Assembly: GCA_026214975.1 (NCBI GenBank)
Contig: CM047817.1
Span: 60,854,407-60,918,406 of the forward strand
DNA from: Gentiana macrophylla
Taxonomy: Eukaryota > Streptophyta > Magnoliopsida > Gentianales > Gentianaceae
Reading direction: 5' to 3'
Length of the DNA stretch: 64,000 bases
Below, piece by piece: positions 1 to 10,789 of this stretch; the stretch's first letter is position 1; each line of letters starts with the position of its first letter. A model generated the notes under the pieces. It was given only the letters and a program-made list of their open reading frames with translations, was not told where the DNA came from and searched no databases. The position numbers and the translations under genes are program-made.

Positions 1-1115
1 AAACTGTCAATCAGCAAGCAGAATTGCCAGTTGGGAACCAAACAACTGACAATCAGCAAACAGATGGAATGGTTGATGATCAACAATTAATGGTAATCAA
101 TGATGATACTCGGCCTGAAATCCAACAAGATGAAGAAGTGGATCCGTCTGATATTATGACAAAAGACGAATTGAGCAAAGTACATGAAAATCTGAAGATT
201 ATGCTCAACCAAAAGGAAGAATACAATGGTCTTTTGTCGAGTATTTCTGGATATTTGAAATATCGGAAGAAAACAGACATATCAGTCGACACAAAGTAAA
301 GTATTATTCAGAAATCAAGTTCTAGCTCAGCCTCAGAAATTCTCCATCTCAAAGAAACCCTTGAACTCACAACCTCAGTAGACAGAGAAACACATGCTCA
401 AGCAGAATGGCATTTAAATCAGCGTATCTATGGTTTAAAAACTCAGCTGAATGAATTACTTACTTCTCAAAAGATTATCTCAGCAGACCAAATAGCAACC
501 CATCAGTTGGTAAATCAGTTGTATGATGCCAAAAAGGGGGGAAGCTTAAGAAGAAAAGCTGAGACTGCTTGATGAAATGAGGAAGTTGGAAGAGGAACTG
601 AAGAAATACAAATCAGCAGCAGATCCTTTTGTGAAGATAAAAGAACTATCTGAAGAGAAGCTAATTGAAAAATATAGTCAACCTGGAGAAAGGAGAGCTA
701 CTCTTACAAAGGATTTATGGATGAATTTTGTCAAGGATCATAGCAATGTCAAACTCAAGTGCAAAGACAAGACTTATGAAGAATCTCTTGTTTACTTCTT
801 TTCTGATCCGTATCATAATCAGACGATGGCACAGTACAAGAAGTTCAAGAAGATTGAAGAGAAATTGCAGATCAGAGACAAGACTGAACAGATGAAAACT
901 AATACAACAAAATTTGAAAATTATTATAAGAATGAATCAGCATTGCCGAAGCTAGTTTTGTGGAGAAAATGGAAACTTACAAGTCAGTAGACTATTCCAG
1001 TTTTTGCAGAACTCTTAATGAAATCCAGTTTCCAGTTTTACATTGTTGTTACATTGTATTTATCTTTAATATTTTCTTTTAATGAGGGTTTTGGCATCAT
1101 CAAAAAGGGGGAAAT
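1..1115 (+). mobile_element. 3' internal end of an upstream Sirevirus-like copy
   Basis: This stretch is a second copy of the sequence at about 7700-8954, just upstream of the right LTR of Sire1. It contains the end of the 3' ORF, a short 3' UTR and the polypurine tract AAAAAGGGGG at 1102-1111. It runs straight into the LTR at 1116. Its own gag, pol and left LTR lie outside the window. Compared with the copy at 7700-8954 it has lost about 141 bp near 988. Because it shares the 1116-3192 LTR with the next internal region, the layout is internal-LTR-internal-LTR, as expected after unequal recombination between LTRs. Confidence 0.85.
24..990 (+). pseudogene. Sirevirus 3' ORF, C-terminal part, frameshifted copy
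   Basis: The product is a glutamine-, lysine- and glutamate-rich, coiled-coil-like protein of unknown function encoded after pol. The frame opens at 24-299 and again at 577-990, with breaks between: a missing T near 297 and an extra base near 541 relative to the copy at 7603-8802. A KYSQPxERR motif lies at about 665-700. The last codons are replaced by a deletion, so the ORF stops early at 990. Sirevirus elements are known to carry an extra, sometimes env-like ORF after pol. No membrane segment is visible here, so I would not call it an envelope protein. Confidence 0.7.
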
Positions 1116-1996
1116 TGTTGGGAATAAAATTTAGTTTAGTTGATGATTCATCTTATTCAAGAACATGTTTGTTTACACCCTATTGATGAAGTGCTGAAAC
1201 TAACTGTTATAGTGGAAAGCTAAAAGATGTCTAGAACTGAATGTATAGGTTTTACTAGAGTCTGATAACTGTATAGGTTATATCAGACAAGCACTCTAAT
1301 AGATAGAAGTGTTGTAGAACTGAAACTGGAAATCATCTAAAAAACTGGAAAACACTTAGATAACTGGAACTGAAGATGTACACTCAAGAACTGAAGTTCA
1401 CTCAGAACTGAAGAAGGTAATTTCGTTGAGGGACACAGACTCGGTTGGCTTATCTACAACTGAAGGCTGAGGGAACAGACTCAGTATTTGAAGAACTGAG
1501 GAACACAGACTCAGTTAAGGAAGATTGAAGAACTAAGGGTTCAAACTCAGTTATGAAGATTTTAAGCCGAGACTGTAAAGTTAGAATTCATATAAGTCTG
1601 TGATGGCCTGAACTGACTTTATGAGTCTTGTAGAAGACCTAAGTATCATAAGGTCAATGATATCTTAGATGACCTTTATAAGGGATGGTGTAATCTGACT
1701 CAGTCACATATAATCAGATAAATAGAGTACTGAAGTTTTGAAGAAGAGTAAAAACTCAGTTAATGCTCTAAATCAGTTAGTAAACTGAAAACTGACATAC
1801 TCAGTATAAAACTGATCAGGAAACTCAGTTTTATAAGTCATTCATCCAACAAACTGAAAGTACATTCGAACGTTGTAAAGTAAGCAACTCTATTGGATGA
1901 AATACTGACAAGTTAGAACGGTCATTAAATATATCCGTTACAAGATAGACGTTGATACAATTCGAATTCAAACGAAATGAACGTTGGACCTCACAC

Positions 1997-2004
1997 TATA
2001 AATA
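1997..2004 (+). promoter_or_regulatory. TATA box of Sire1 LTR1
   Basis: TATAAATA is conserved at the equivalent place in LTR2 (9844-9851) and in the Sire2 LTRs (35634 and 42013), so it is the likely core promoter of the element RNA. It is inferred from position and conservation only. Confidence 0.65.
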
Positions 2005-2377
2005 GATGACTTTTCACCAAGGATCAAACACCAAGAATTAACAAGATTAGAAGCATTTTTGTGCACAAGTCTCGTTCATTCGAATTACTATCCATGGACT
2101 TCAAGATCTTATCTTGATTTCTTCAAGTGTTCAAGGTACATCGATCTTATCCAGTTTCTACACTTTGAAGAACCACAAGCAATGATCAATTTATTGATTC
2201 TCAGTCCAACTTTAATCTTAATCAAAGGCTTAGACTGTGAAGCATTCCGGTCAAGGAGTTGCCAAGGACAGTTGTGACATTTGCAGTCGGGTAGACTGTG
2301 TTTGTGGTGGTAGCTGGTCAAGAGGCAATACAACCCTTTAAGGACCAGTGGTTCAAGCAATTGAAGAGCAGCCATAC

Positions 2378-2897
2378 AACATGTTCTTTAGTTGTTTAGA
2401 TAGTGACACTAGGGATTAGTCATGGACTATCATATAGGACTTTTTGTAAAAGCATATCTCAAGGAGTTCTAGTGGAATTTTCCTCCTACATCACAGGAGA
2501 AGAGTGGACTGACAGGATTACACCACATGGAACCACTATAATTCTAACTCTACTTTACGCATTTACATTCTGTTATTTATTTTTACAGCATTTATATTTG
2601 TTATACAGCATACTGAAACTGAAATTGATCGTTATAACATGTTCTTTAGTTGTTTAGATAGTGACACTAGGGATTAGTCATGGACTATCATATAGGACTT
2701 TTTGTATAAGCATATCTCAAGGAGTTCTAGTGGAATTTTCCTCCTACATCACAGGAGAAGAGTGGACTGACAGGATTACACCACATGGAACCACTATAAT
2801 TCTAACTCTACTTACTTTACGCATTTACATTCTGTTATTTATTTTTACATCATTTATATTTGTTATACAGCATACTGAAACTAAAATTGATCATTAT
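2378..2897 (+). repeat. 258/262-bp tandem duplication inside LTR1
   Basis: The unit beginning AACATGTTCTTTAGTTG at 2378 starts again at 2636 and runs to about 2897. The copies differ by a 4-bp indel (CTCTACTTTACG versus CTCTACTTACTTTACG) and a few substitutions. LTR2 has the unit once, so the duplication happened in this LTR. The repeated open frames at 2403-2657 and 2661-2909 are products of it, not genes. Confidence 0.9.
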
Positions 2898-3194
2898 AAG
2901 CACCCATAGTTCACAAACTGACATTCACCAGAATTTAGTTTTGCATACACGGATTTTTCTTATAGAATAACAAGATCCAGATAAAGGCTAAAATCTATAT
3001 CCGCTGCCGGTTGACTCAATTTTGTATAAGTCAGTTTGACTTAAACTCTGCTTTGTCAGCTCAACTTCACACAAGTTAAAACTGAACTTTGGTTAATAAT
3101 CATTCTGCACTAGATTAAGTTCTCAGTTAGGTTTTTGTTGACAAGTTTATTCACCCCCCTAAACTTGTGTTAGCCTTTCCAAGGTACCAACAAT

Positions 3195-3206
3195 TGGTAT
3201 CGGAGC
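3195..3206 (+). other. Primer-binding site, initiator tRNA-Met type
   Basis: TGGTATCGGAGC lies three bases after the LTR end. It matches the usual plant copia PBS TGGTATCAGAGC with one change. The same G variant occurs in Sire2 (36586). Confidence 0.8.
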
Positions 3207-3333
3207 AGTGTTCTTTGACAAGTTATTGTTGAAAACTCAGTTGCTCTAATTATCTCCTCTAGTTGTTCTCCTGAAAAAACTCAGTGTTTTAGTTTCCAGT
3301 CTTTGCAAAATACAGTTCTCATTCACTCACACA

Positions 3334-5505
3334 ATGGATAGCAATCAGTATGCCAGACAACTGCTGATGAGCAACATGGGCAAATTTGATGAATATAAAC
3401 GTCTTTTGTAGGCCTTTCTAGCAGCTTCTCATGATGAGATGATTGATGTACTCACCGATGGACCTATTCAGATCACTCACATGCCAACCGTCACCGGTGA
3501 ACAAGTTAGAGTTCCCAAGCCTAAAGCAGAACGGACCAGTGATGATCGAAAGAGAAATAACCTGAACAATGTTTCCATGGATATCATACTCAGAACTCTT
3601 GACAGCAACATGTACCTGAAGGTCAAGGATTGCACTACTGCAAAAGAGATGTGGGAGAAACTTCAGTTAGTTTGTGAAGGAACTGACTCTATCAAAGAGA
3701 ACAAGATCTCCATCGCAAAACAGAAGTTTGAGAATTTCAAGATGAAGTCTGGTGAAAATATTGATCAGATGGAAACAAGATTCGGCGCTATCATGGATGA
3801 ACTGGCTATACTCAAGATTGATTACACCAAGAAGGAAATCAACACTAGAATCTTGAAGGCTTTACCAATGTGCTGGAAGATGAAGGTCACGGCAATGGAA
3901 GAATCAAGAAGACTTGACATAGAAGATTCCCTCAGAATCTTCTCAGATCTTAAAGCTTATGAATTCATTGAAGATTTCACCATGACAATAGCCCTAATCA
4001 AAGCCATGAAGGAACCCAAAACAACATCTCTTGCAGCAGCAGCCTCAAATGATAATCAAGAAACCTCATCTAGCAATCTTCAGCAATTGGATGAGATAGA
4101 GGAGCAGATGGCTCTAATGATGAATAGAATTCGAAGAATGAAGAGTGGACACCCAGTTACTCAGATGTTCATCAAGAGGACTCCTGAAAAGAAGAAAGAC
4201 GATGAATATCTTTTCTTCAACTGTAAGAAGCCTGGACACTTCAAAGTTGAATGTCTAGAGCTGACTGGTAAGAAGACTCGGCAACGAAGAACTGGCAGAA
4301 AAGCACTCTTAGCCAGAGATGAGTCAGATTATGATGCTGGCACCGAAAGATTATCATATGACACAGCTTTAATGGCTCATATGGAGAATCCAAATGAGGT
4401 ATGTGAATCTAACTCTAAATATTCCTCAGCTCAAATTTCCATACAAAATGCATGTTCTTCGACTGCTGACTCCAATCCAAATAATCTAGAATTAGAAGAA
4501 ACACTTGATGAATTGATGAATCAACTAGTAACTATTCAAGCTAGTTATGAATCAATTAAAGTTGAGGAAGAAGTTCTAATTCTTTAAGTTGAAAGATTGA
4601 AGTCCGAACTAAATATGATGAAACTGACTAGAACTGATAAAGGAAAGAATCAGTATCAGCCTACTGCATCAGTAGCAGCAACTGAATCCTTTGCTCAACC
4701 ACTGATTCAAATCAGGAAAGCCATATAGAGACAAAACTGGCTTAGGATTTGATACACAACAATCTTCTAAGGAAGGAACTAGCAAAGCTGTTGAACCTAG
4801 TATCAAAACTGGTATTAAGTTTGTAGCTGAGCAACTTCCACAAACTGAGAAAAATGCTGAACCAGTAAAGTCAGCCTCATATAAGACAACTTAGTTTTCT
4901 AGCAAGACAACTGTACCTACCAACAAAGGTAAACCAAATGGTAGATCAGCTGTACCTCAAGGAAACAGAAATGGTAGATCAACTACCAGATCTACAAAAA
5001 CTGATCAAGTCAAGAACCAGAATAATTATAATCAGAGTAAATCTAAGAATGTCAATCATTCAAAGATTCACACATCCAGGAGGAAAGGCAGACTGTATCC
5101 CACTGATGATGATTGGAATTTTACTGAATCTACTATTAAAACTGATAAGAACAATCATTCTAGACAGAAAACTTATTACAAGTTTGGTCCAAGACTCAAG
5201 CAGAGAGCTTATCGTTCTCGGCAAAAGTCCCGATACAAAGGTCGATCCTGGACCTGTCTGAAGGAATGATGGTTATTATTCAACTTTTAATAATAGAAGA
5301 CATTTTGAAAATCAGTCTAAACCAGAAGACCTGAGAAATCATATAAATGAGACACAATCCAGAAAAATATATTATGGAAATGTGTCTTATATATATGAAA
5401 ACAAGTGCCATAATTTCCAGAGAAGACCTTATGGAAATATACCCAGAGTTTTACTGACAACTGACCATCGTGGACCCAAACATAGTTGGGTACCTAAAGC
5501 ATTTT
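3334..5505 (+). pseudogene. Sire1 gag, degraded
   Basis: Translation starts at 3334 (MDSNQYARQLLMSN) and meets an in-frame TAG at 3409. It then runs open at 3439-4587 with a UBN2/copia-type capsid region (KEMWEKLQLVCEGTDSIKENK). A zinc knuckle lies at about 4209-4255, but its first cysteine is replaced (FFNCKKPGHFKVEC), so zinc binding is probably lost. After 4587 the C-terminal linker continues with stops to RGPKHSWVPKAF at about 5472-5505. A TAA at the gag/protease boundary is followed in the same frame by protease. Gag would form the cytoplasmic particle that packages element RNA. Confidence 0.8.
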
Positions 5506-5506
5506 A

Positions 5507-5916
5507 ATTTGTTTTGCAGGATATTTGGTACTTTGACAGTGGATGCACTAGACGCATGACAAGGAGCATTCATCCTTCTCGAACGCAGCATACAACTCTC
5601 CGTTGTACTGCGCTCTCTGAAGCTGAGTATATATAGCAACTGGAAGCTGTTGTGCTCTAGTTTTGTGGATCAGATAGAAATTAAGAGATTATGGAATAGA
5701 AGAGGGAATGATTCCTATAATGTGTGATAATACAAGTGCAATTTCTATAATTGACAATCCAGTTTTACACTCAAGGACGAAACATATTGATGTGAGACAT
5801 CACTTCATAAGGGGTCATGCGGAAAAGAAGGATATCACAGTTCTCTATGTCCCGACTAAAGATTAGTTGGCTGACATCTTCACCAAACCTTTGGACAAAG
5901 TGAGATTTCAAAACTG
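5507..5916 (+). pseudogene. Sire1 pol remnant: protease start fused to RNase H
   Basis: The frame DIWYFDSGCTRRMT at about 5520-5560 is the active-site region of a copia aspartic protease. By about 5615 the translation reads SEAEYI, the conserved start of the last RNase H block. It continues through KHIDVRHHFIRG to LADIFTKPLDK near 5900. The rest of protease, the integrase and the reverse transcriptase are missing, so about 3 kb has been deleted. The junction lies within about 50 bases around 5565-5612. A TAG (about 5634) interrupts the RNase H part. Confidence 0.85.
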
Positions 5917-6406
5917 AGAACTAAATTGGGTATAATCAAAGTCAGCTAAGTCGGTTTAAGCCAGAGATTCGTCAAGGGATTGATCTTTGTTATCTTTGGG
6001 TGCGCTCACTTAATGATCGATCATTGACATCAACAATCTCAAAGCCCGACTAAGCGAAATCAAGAATTGATGGAACTGAACATTTTAGAACTGACCTCAA
6101 GCATCAGTTTATCCAGTCAAAAAAGTCAAATGATTGAAAGGATCAAACCGACTGTGGTTATATCGCATTTAATTACCACCGTTTATGTCAGACCCTGTTG
6201 CGTGTACACCCCCACTTTTGTCAGAACAGTACATGCATCGGTTACATGAACCATCATGGAATTTGAAAAGTTGGTATAAAATCCACAGAATATCGTGCAT
6301 CAGTCCACGAACAGTCACAAGAAGAAAGGCTCATTACTGAATTGGATACCTTATCATTCGAAGAATATGAAGCAGTCTGCCACAACACTCTGTTAGCAAG
6401 CCTTAT
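5917..6406 (+). other. Spacer between pol remnant and 3' ORF
   Basis: No supported gene was seen. The stretch carries short coding-like fragments in several frames and leads into the 3' ORF. In sireviruses this region separates pol from the extra ORF. Confidence 0.5.
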
Positions 6407-8802
6407 GTGCGAGAAGGGATCCTGGAAGTGAAATTCAACGATGATCGTGATGTAGAAGGGATCTTACAGTTCTGGGAAAATATGAGAGTAGTAAGGCAAT
6501 CCCTAATCATAAAAGTTCGAGGAGAAAGGATTATTTTCAATCAAGCAGTCATCATGATGCTATTCGATTTCAAAGAACCACTTGTGAAATCAATAGATTT
6601 GAGTTGTTTACCACTCAAAAAAGACGCCTTTCTCAGACAAATTTCTTTGACAAAAGGACTAGCAGCCATTGATTCACAAGTCAACGACCTCAAACAAGAA
6701 TTTGGCCTCCTCAGCAAATGGCTCTGCAGGCATGTCATTGGAAGATACAAAGGAATTGCCAGATTATCTGAAGACAACATTTACCTAATGAACATCATCT
6801 GGGATGAACTTGAGTTCAATTAGGCAGGTTATGTGTTTAATCAGATAAAACAACAACACTTAGCTTAAGTGGAAATTGTTCGAAGAGCTGAAGCTGAAGG
6901 AAGAGAACCTGTTGATAAACTTCGACTGAAAAAGACACTCAGTGGCGTTATTCAACATTATCTGGAAAGACTCAAGGAAGGGAATGCAGCAAAACAAACT
7001 GTTGGTGCATCTACAAAGAGAATGGTTACATCCACATGAGATGTAACCATAGTTCATTCAAGGAAAGAAATCTCCAAGACTTTCTAACCTGAAGCCAAAA
7101 AGAAAACTGTGTCTCAGACCATAGATGAACACAAAGGAGTCAAATGAAAAGCTGACTCTGAGAAAGTTAAGTCAGTTGGGAAATACTTGTTCCCAGGCAC
7201 CTCAAGTCAGTCAGCACCAACTGAGGGGGAACAACAACTGACAACTGGAGTTACAAGACATGACATAATAGCAACTGAAATTGTTTTTCAGTTACAACAG
7301 ACAATCTTAGAGAACCAAGTTTCCGTTATGCATCTTTGAAAAAAGAAGCAGCAGTGATTTAGACAACCTTGACTCAACAATCAGTTAATATTTTTGAAGC
7401 TGAAAGAATCGTCAAGCTGATGAAAATGTAGCTCAAGACCGAAGAATGTCATGAAGATACTCTACCAAGTGAAGAAAAGTTATTGTTGGAAAAACTTGAA
7501 GTCAAGGATTTATATGCTATATTTCCTTTGGATGAGTTTCTCACAAACTGTTTCAGAAGATTCACTTAGTTAGCTCAACGAAAATCAGCCACGTCATCAA
7601 CATTGGATACTCAAAAGAAGAAGGATGATGACAGTGATGATGAAACAAAGAAAGAAGCTGATAAGATTACATATTTACAGACAGATACTCTACCTCAAGT
7701 TCAAACTATGCAAACTGACAATCAGCAAGCAGAATTGCCAGTTGGGAACCAAAAAACTGACAATCAACAAAGAGATAGAATGGCTGATGATCAGCAATTA
7801 ATGGTAATCAAAGACGATACTCAGCCTGAAATCCAACAAGATGAAGAAGTAGATCCGTCTGAGATTATGACAAAAGACGAATTGAGAAAAGTACATGAAA
7901 ATCTGAAGATTATGTTCAACCAAAAGGAAGAATACAATGGCCTTTTGTCAAGTATTTCTGGATATTTGGAATATCGGATGAAAACAGACGTCGTCGACAC
8001 AAAGTTAAGTATTATTCAGAAATCAAGTTCTAGCTCAGCCTCAGAAATTCTCCGTCTCAAAGAAACCCTTGAACTCACAACCTCAGTAGACAGAGAAACA
8101 CATGCTCAAGCAAAATGGCATTTAAATCAGCGTATCTATGGTTTAAAAACTCAGCTGAATGAAGTAATTACTTCTCAAAAGATTATCTCAGCATACCAAA
8201 TAGCAACCCATCAGTTGGTAAATCAGTTGTATGATGCCAAAAAGGGGGAAGCTGAAGAAGAAAAGCTGAGACTGCTTGATGAAAAGAGGAAGCTGGAAGA
8301 GGAACTGAAGAAATACAAATCAGCAGCAGATCCTTTTGTGAAGATAAAAGAACTATCTGAAGAGAAGCTAATTGAAAAATATAGTCAACCTGAAGAAAGG
8401 AGAGCTACTCTTACAAAGGATTTGTGGATGAAGTTTGTCAAAGATTAGACCAATGTCAAGCTCAAGTACAAAGACAAGACTTATGAAGAATCTCTTGTTT
8501 ACTTCTTATCTGATCAGTATCATAATCAGAAGATGGCACAGTACAAGAAGTTCAAGAAAATTGAAGAGAAATTGCAGATCAGAGACAAGACTGAACAGAT
8601 GAAAACTGATATAGCAGAATTTGAAAATTATTATAAGAATGAATCAGCATTGCCAAAGCTAGTTTTGTGGAGAAAGTGGAAACTTACAAGTCAAGTAGAC
8701 TATCTCAGAACCTTCTCCAAGGAAGTCACAAAGCTAGAACATGCTTTTCTACTTCATGATAAAGAGAAGAAATTTATCAAAGTTACACGTAGAGTTTCTT
8801 AG
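6407..8802 (+). pseudogene. Sire1 3' ORF (unknown function), broken
   Basis: Open blocks at 6407-6823, 7603-8448 and 8449-8802 read as one decayed protein. The N-terminal block (FKEPLVKSIDLSCLPLKKD, LSKWLCRHVIGRYKGIARLS) is compact. Stops litter the middle, about 6824-7600. The C-terminal 400 residues are a charged coiled-coil-like region with a single TAG at about 8446. A KYSQPEERR motif lies near 8382, and the protein ends VTRRVS at 8802. The same C-terminal module appears in Sire2 at 40573-40755. Neither a signal peptide nor a membrane segment is seen. Position after pol matches the extra ORF of sireviruses; function is unknown. Confidence 0.7.
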
Positions 8803-8954
8803 ATTTTATTTCAGTTTTATCAATTGTGTAACTATTCCAGTTTTTGTAGAACTCTTAATGAAATCAAGTTTCCAGTTTTACATTGTTGTTACATTGTATT
8901 TATCTTTAAGCTTTTCTTTTAAGAGGGTTTTGGCATCATCAAAAAGGGAGAAAT
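8803..8954 (+). other. Sire1 3' UTR and polypurine tract
   Basis: After the ORF stop come a T-rich stretch and GAGGGTTTTGGCATCATCAA, then the polypurine tract AAAAAGGGAGAAA at 8941-8953, directly before LTR2. The matching GGCATCATCAAAAAGGGG occurs before LTR1 (1092-1111), and a close form precedes the right LTR of Sire2 (about 41190-41210). Confidence 0.75.
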
Positions 8955-10789
8955 TTTTGGGAATAAAATTTAATTTTGATGATGATTCATCTTATTCAAG
9001 AACATGTTTGTTTACACCCCATTGATGAAGTGTTGAAACTAACTGTTATAGTGGAAGGCTAAAAGATGTCTAGAACTGAATGTATAGCTTTTACTAGAGT
9101 CTGATAACTGTATAGGTTATATCAGAAAAGCACTGTAATAGATAGAAGTGCCGTAGAACTGAAACTGGAAATCATCTAAGAAACTGGAAAACACTTAGAT
9201 AACTAGAACTGAACTTATGACTGAAGATATACACCCAAGCGAAGTTCACTCGAAGGCGAAGAAGGTAATTTATTTGAGGACACAGACTCGGTTGGCTTAT
9301 CTATAACTGAAGGCTGAGGGAACAGACTCAGTATTTAATGAACTAAGGGACACAGACTCAGTTAAGGAAGATGGAAGAACTGAGGGTTCAAACTCAGTTA
9401 TGAAGATTTTAAGCCGAGACTGTAAAGTTAGAATTCAGGTAAGTCTGTGATGGCCTGAACTGACTTTATGGATCTTGTAGAAGACCTAAGTATCATAAGG
9501 TCAATGATATCTTAGAAGATCTTTATAAGGAATGGTGTAATCTGACTCAGTCACATATAATCAGATAAACAGAGTGCTGAAGTTTTGCAGAAGAGTAAAA
9601 ACTCAGTTAATTCTCTAAGTCAGTTAGTAAACTAAAAACTAACATACTCAGTATAAAACTGATCAGGAAACTCAGTTTTATAAGTCAGTCATCCAACAAA
9701 CTGAAAGTACATTCGAACGTTGTAAAGGATGCAACTCTATTGGATGAAATACTAACAAGTCAAAACGGTCACTAAATATAGCCGTTACAAGATAGACGTT
9801 GATACAATTCGAATTCAAGCGAAATGAACGTTGGACCTCACACTATAAATAGATGACTTTGCACCAAGGATCAAACCCCAAGAATTAACAAGATTACAAG
9901 CATTTTTGTGCACAAGTCTCGTTCATTCGAATCACTATTTGCGCTCAACAAGATCTTATCTAGATTTCTTCAAGTGTTCAAGCTACATCGATCTTATCCA
10001 GATTTCTACACTTTGAAGAACAACAAGCGAGAATCAATTTATTGATTCTCAGCCCAACTTTAATCTTAATCAAAGGCTTAGACTGTGAAGCATTCCGGTC
10101 AAGGAGTTGCCAAGGATAGTTGTGACATTTGCAGTCGGGTAGACTGTGTTTGTGGTGGTAGCTGGTGAAGAGGCAATACAACCTTTTAAGGACCAGTGGT
10201 TCAAGCAATTGAAGAGCAGCCATACAACATGTTATTTAGTTGTTTAGATAGTGACACTAGGGATTAGTCAAGGACTATCATAAAGGACTATTTGTAAAAG
10301 TGTATCTCAAGGAGTTCTAGTGGAATTTTCCTCCTACATCACAGGGGAAGAGTGGACTGATAGGATTACACCACCTGGAACCACTATAATTCTTGCTCTA
10401 CTTACTTTACGCATTTACATTCTATTATTTATTTTTACAGCATTTATATTTGTTATACAACATACTGAAACTGAAATTGATCGTTATAAGCACACACAGT
10501 TCACAAACTGATATTCACCAGAATTCAGTTTTGCATACACAGCTTTTTCTTACAAAATAACATGATCCAGATAAAGGCTAAAATCTATATCCCCTGCCGG
10601 TTGACTCAGTTTTGTATAAGTCAGTTTGACTAAAACTCAGCTTTGTCAGCTCAACTCCACACAAGTTAAAACTGAACTTGGGTTGTTAATCAATCTGCAC
10701 TAGATTAAGTTCTCAGATAGGTTTTTGGTGACAAGTTTATTCTCCCCCCCCCCCTCTAAACTTGTGTTAGCCTTTCCAAGGGACCAACA
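8955..10789 (+). repeat. Sire1 LTR2 (3' LTR)
   Basis: Collinear with LTR1 but without its internal duplication. It begins TTTTTGGGAATAAAA, where LTR1 has TGTTGGG, so the terminal TG is mutated to TT. It ends GGGACCAACA. A TATAAATA box lies at 9844-9851, and a C run near 10743-10754 is longer than in LTR1. At about 9235-9262 several CAG/CTG triplets of LTR1 appear as CG here. Confidence 0.9.

Larger units (their letters stand above)
1116..3192 (+). repeat. Sire1 LTR1 (shared LTR)
   Basis: The LTR begins TGTTGGGAATAAAA right after a polypurine tract and ends TACCAACA right before the PBS. It is about 240 bp longer than LTR2 because of an internal tandem duplication at 2378-2897. The body is full of short AACTGA/CAGTT motifs. 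A TATAAATA box lies at 1997. The LTR closes with a C-rich run and CTAAACTTGTGTTAGCC, which recurs at the end of all four Sirevirus LTRs in the window. Confidence 0.9.
1116..10789 (+). mobile_element. Sire1: Sirevirus-like Ty1/copia element, pol-deleted
   Basis: Two long LTRs (1116-3192 and 8955-10789) flank an internal region with a PBS matching initiator tRNA-Met, a gag remnant, a pol shrunk to protease and RNase H pieces, and a long 3' ORF. Long LTRs and an extra ORF after pol fit the Sirevirus lineage. The right end lies in the pol region of the Athila-like element on the opposite strand. The left end is not a free insertion end, because LTR1 is also the 3' LTR of the copy at 1-1115. No target-site duplication can be tested inside the window. 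Confidence 0.85.

Noticed and set aside
6407..8802. Calling the Sirevirus 3' ORF an envelope gene
   Set aside because: No signal peptide, membrane segment or glycosylation-rich surface region is visible; only its position after pol agrees.
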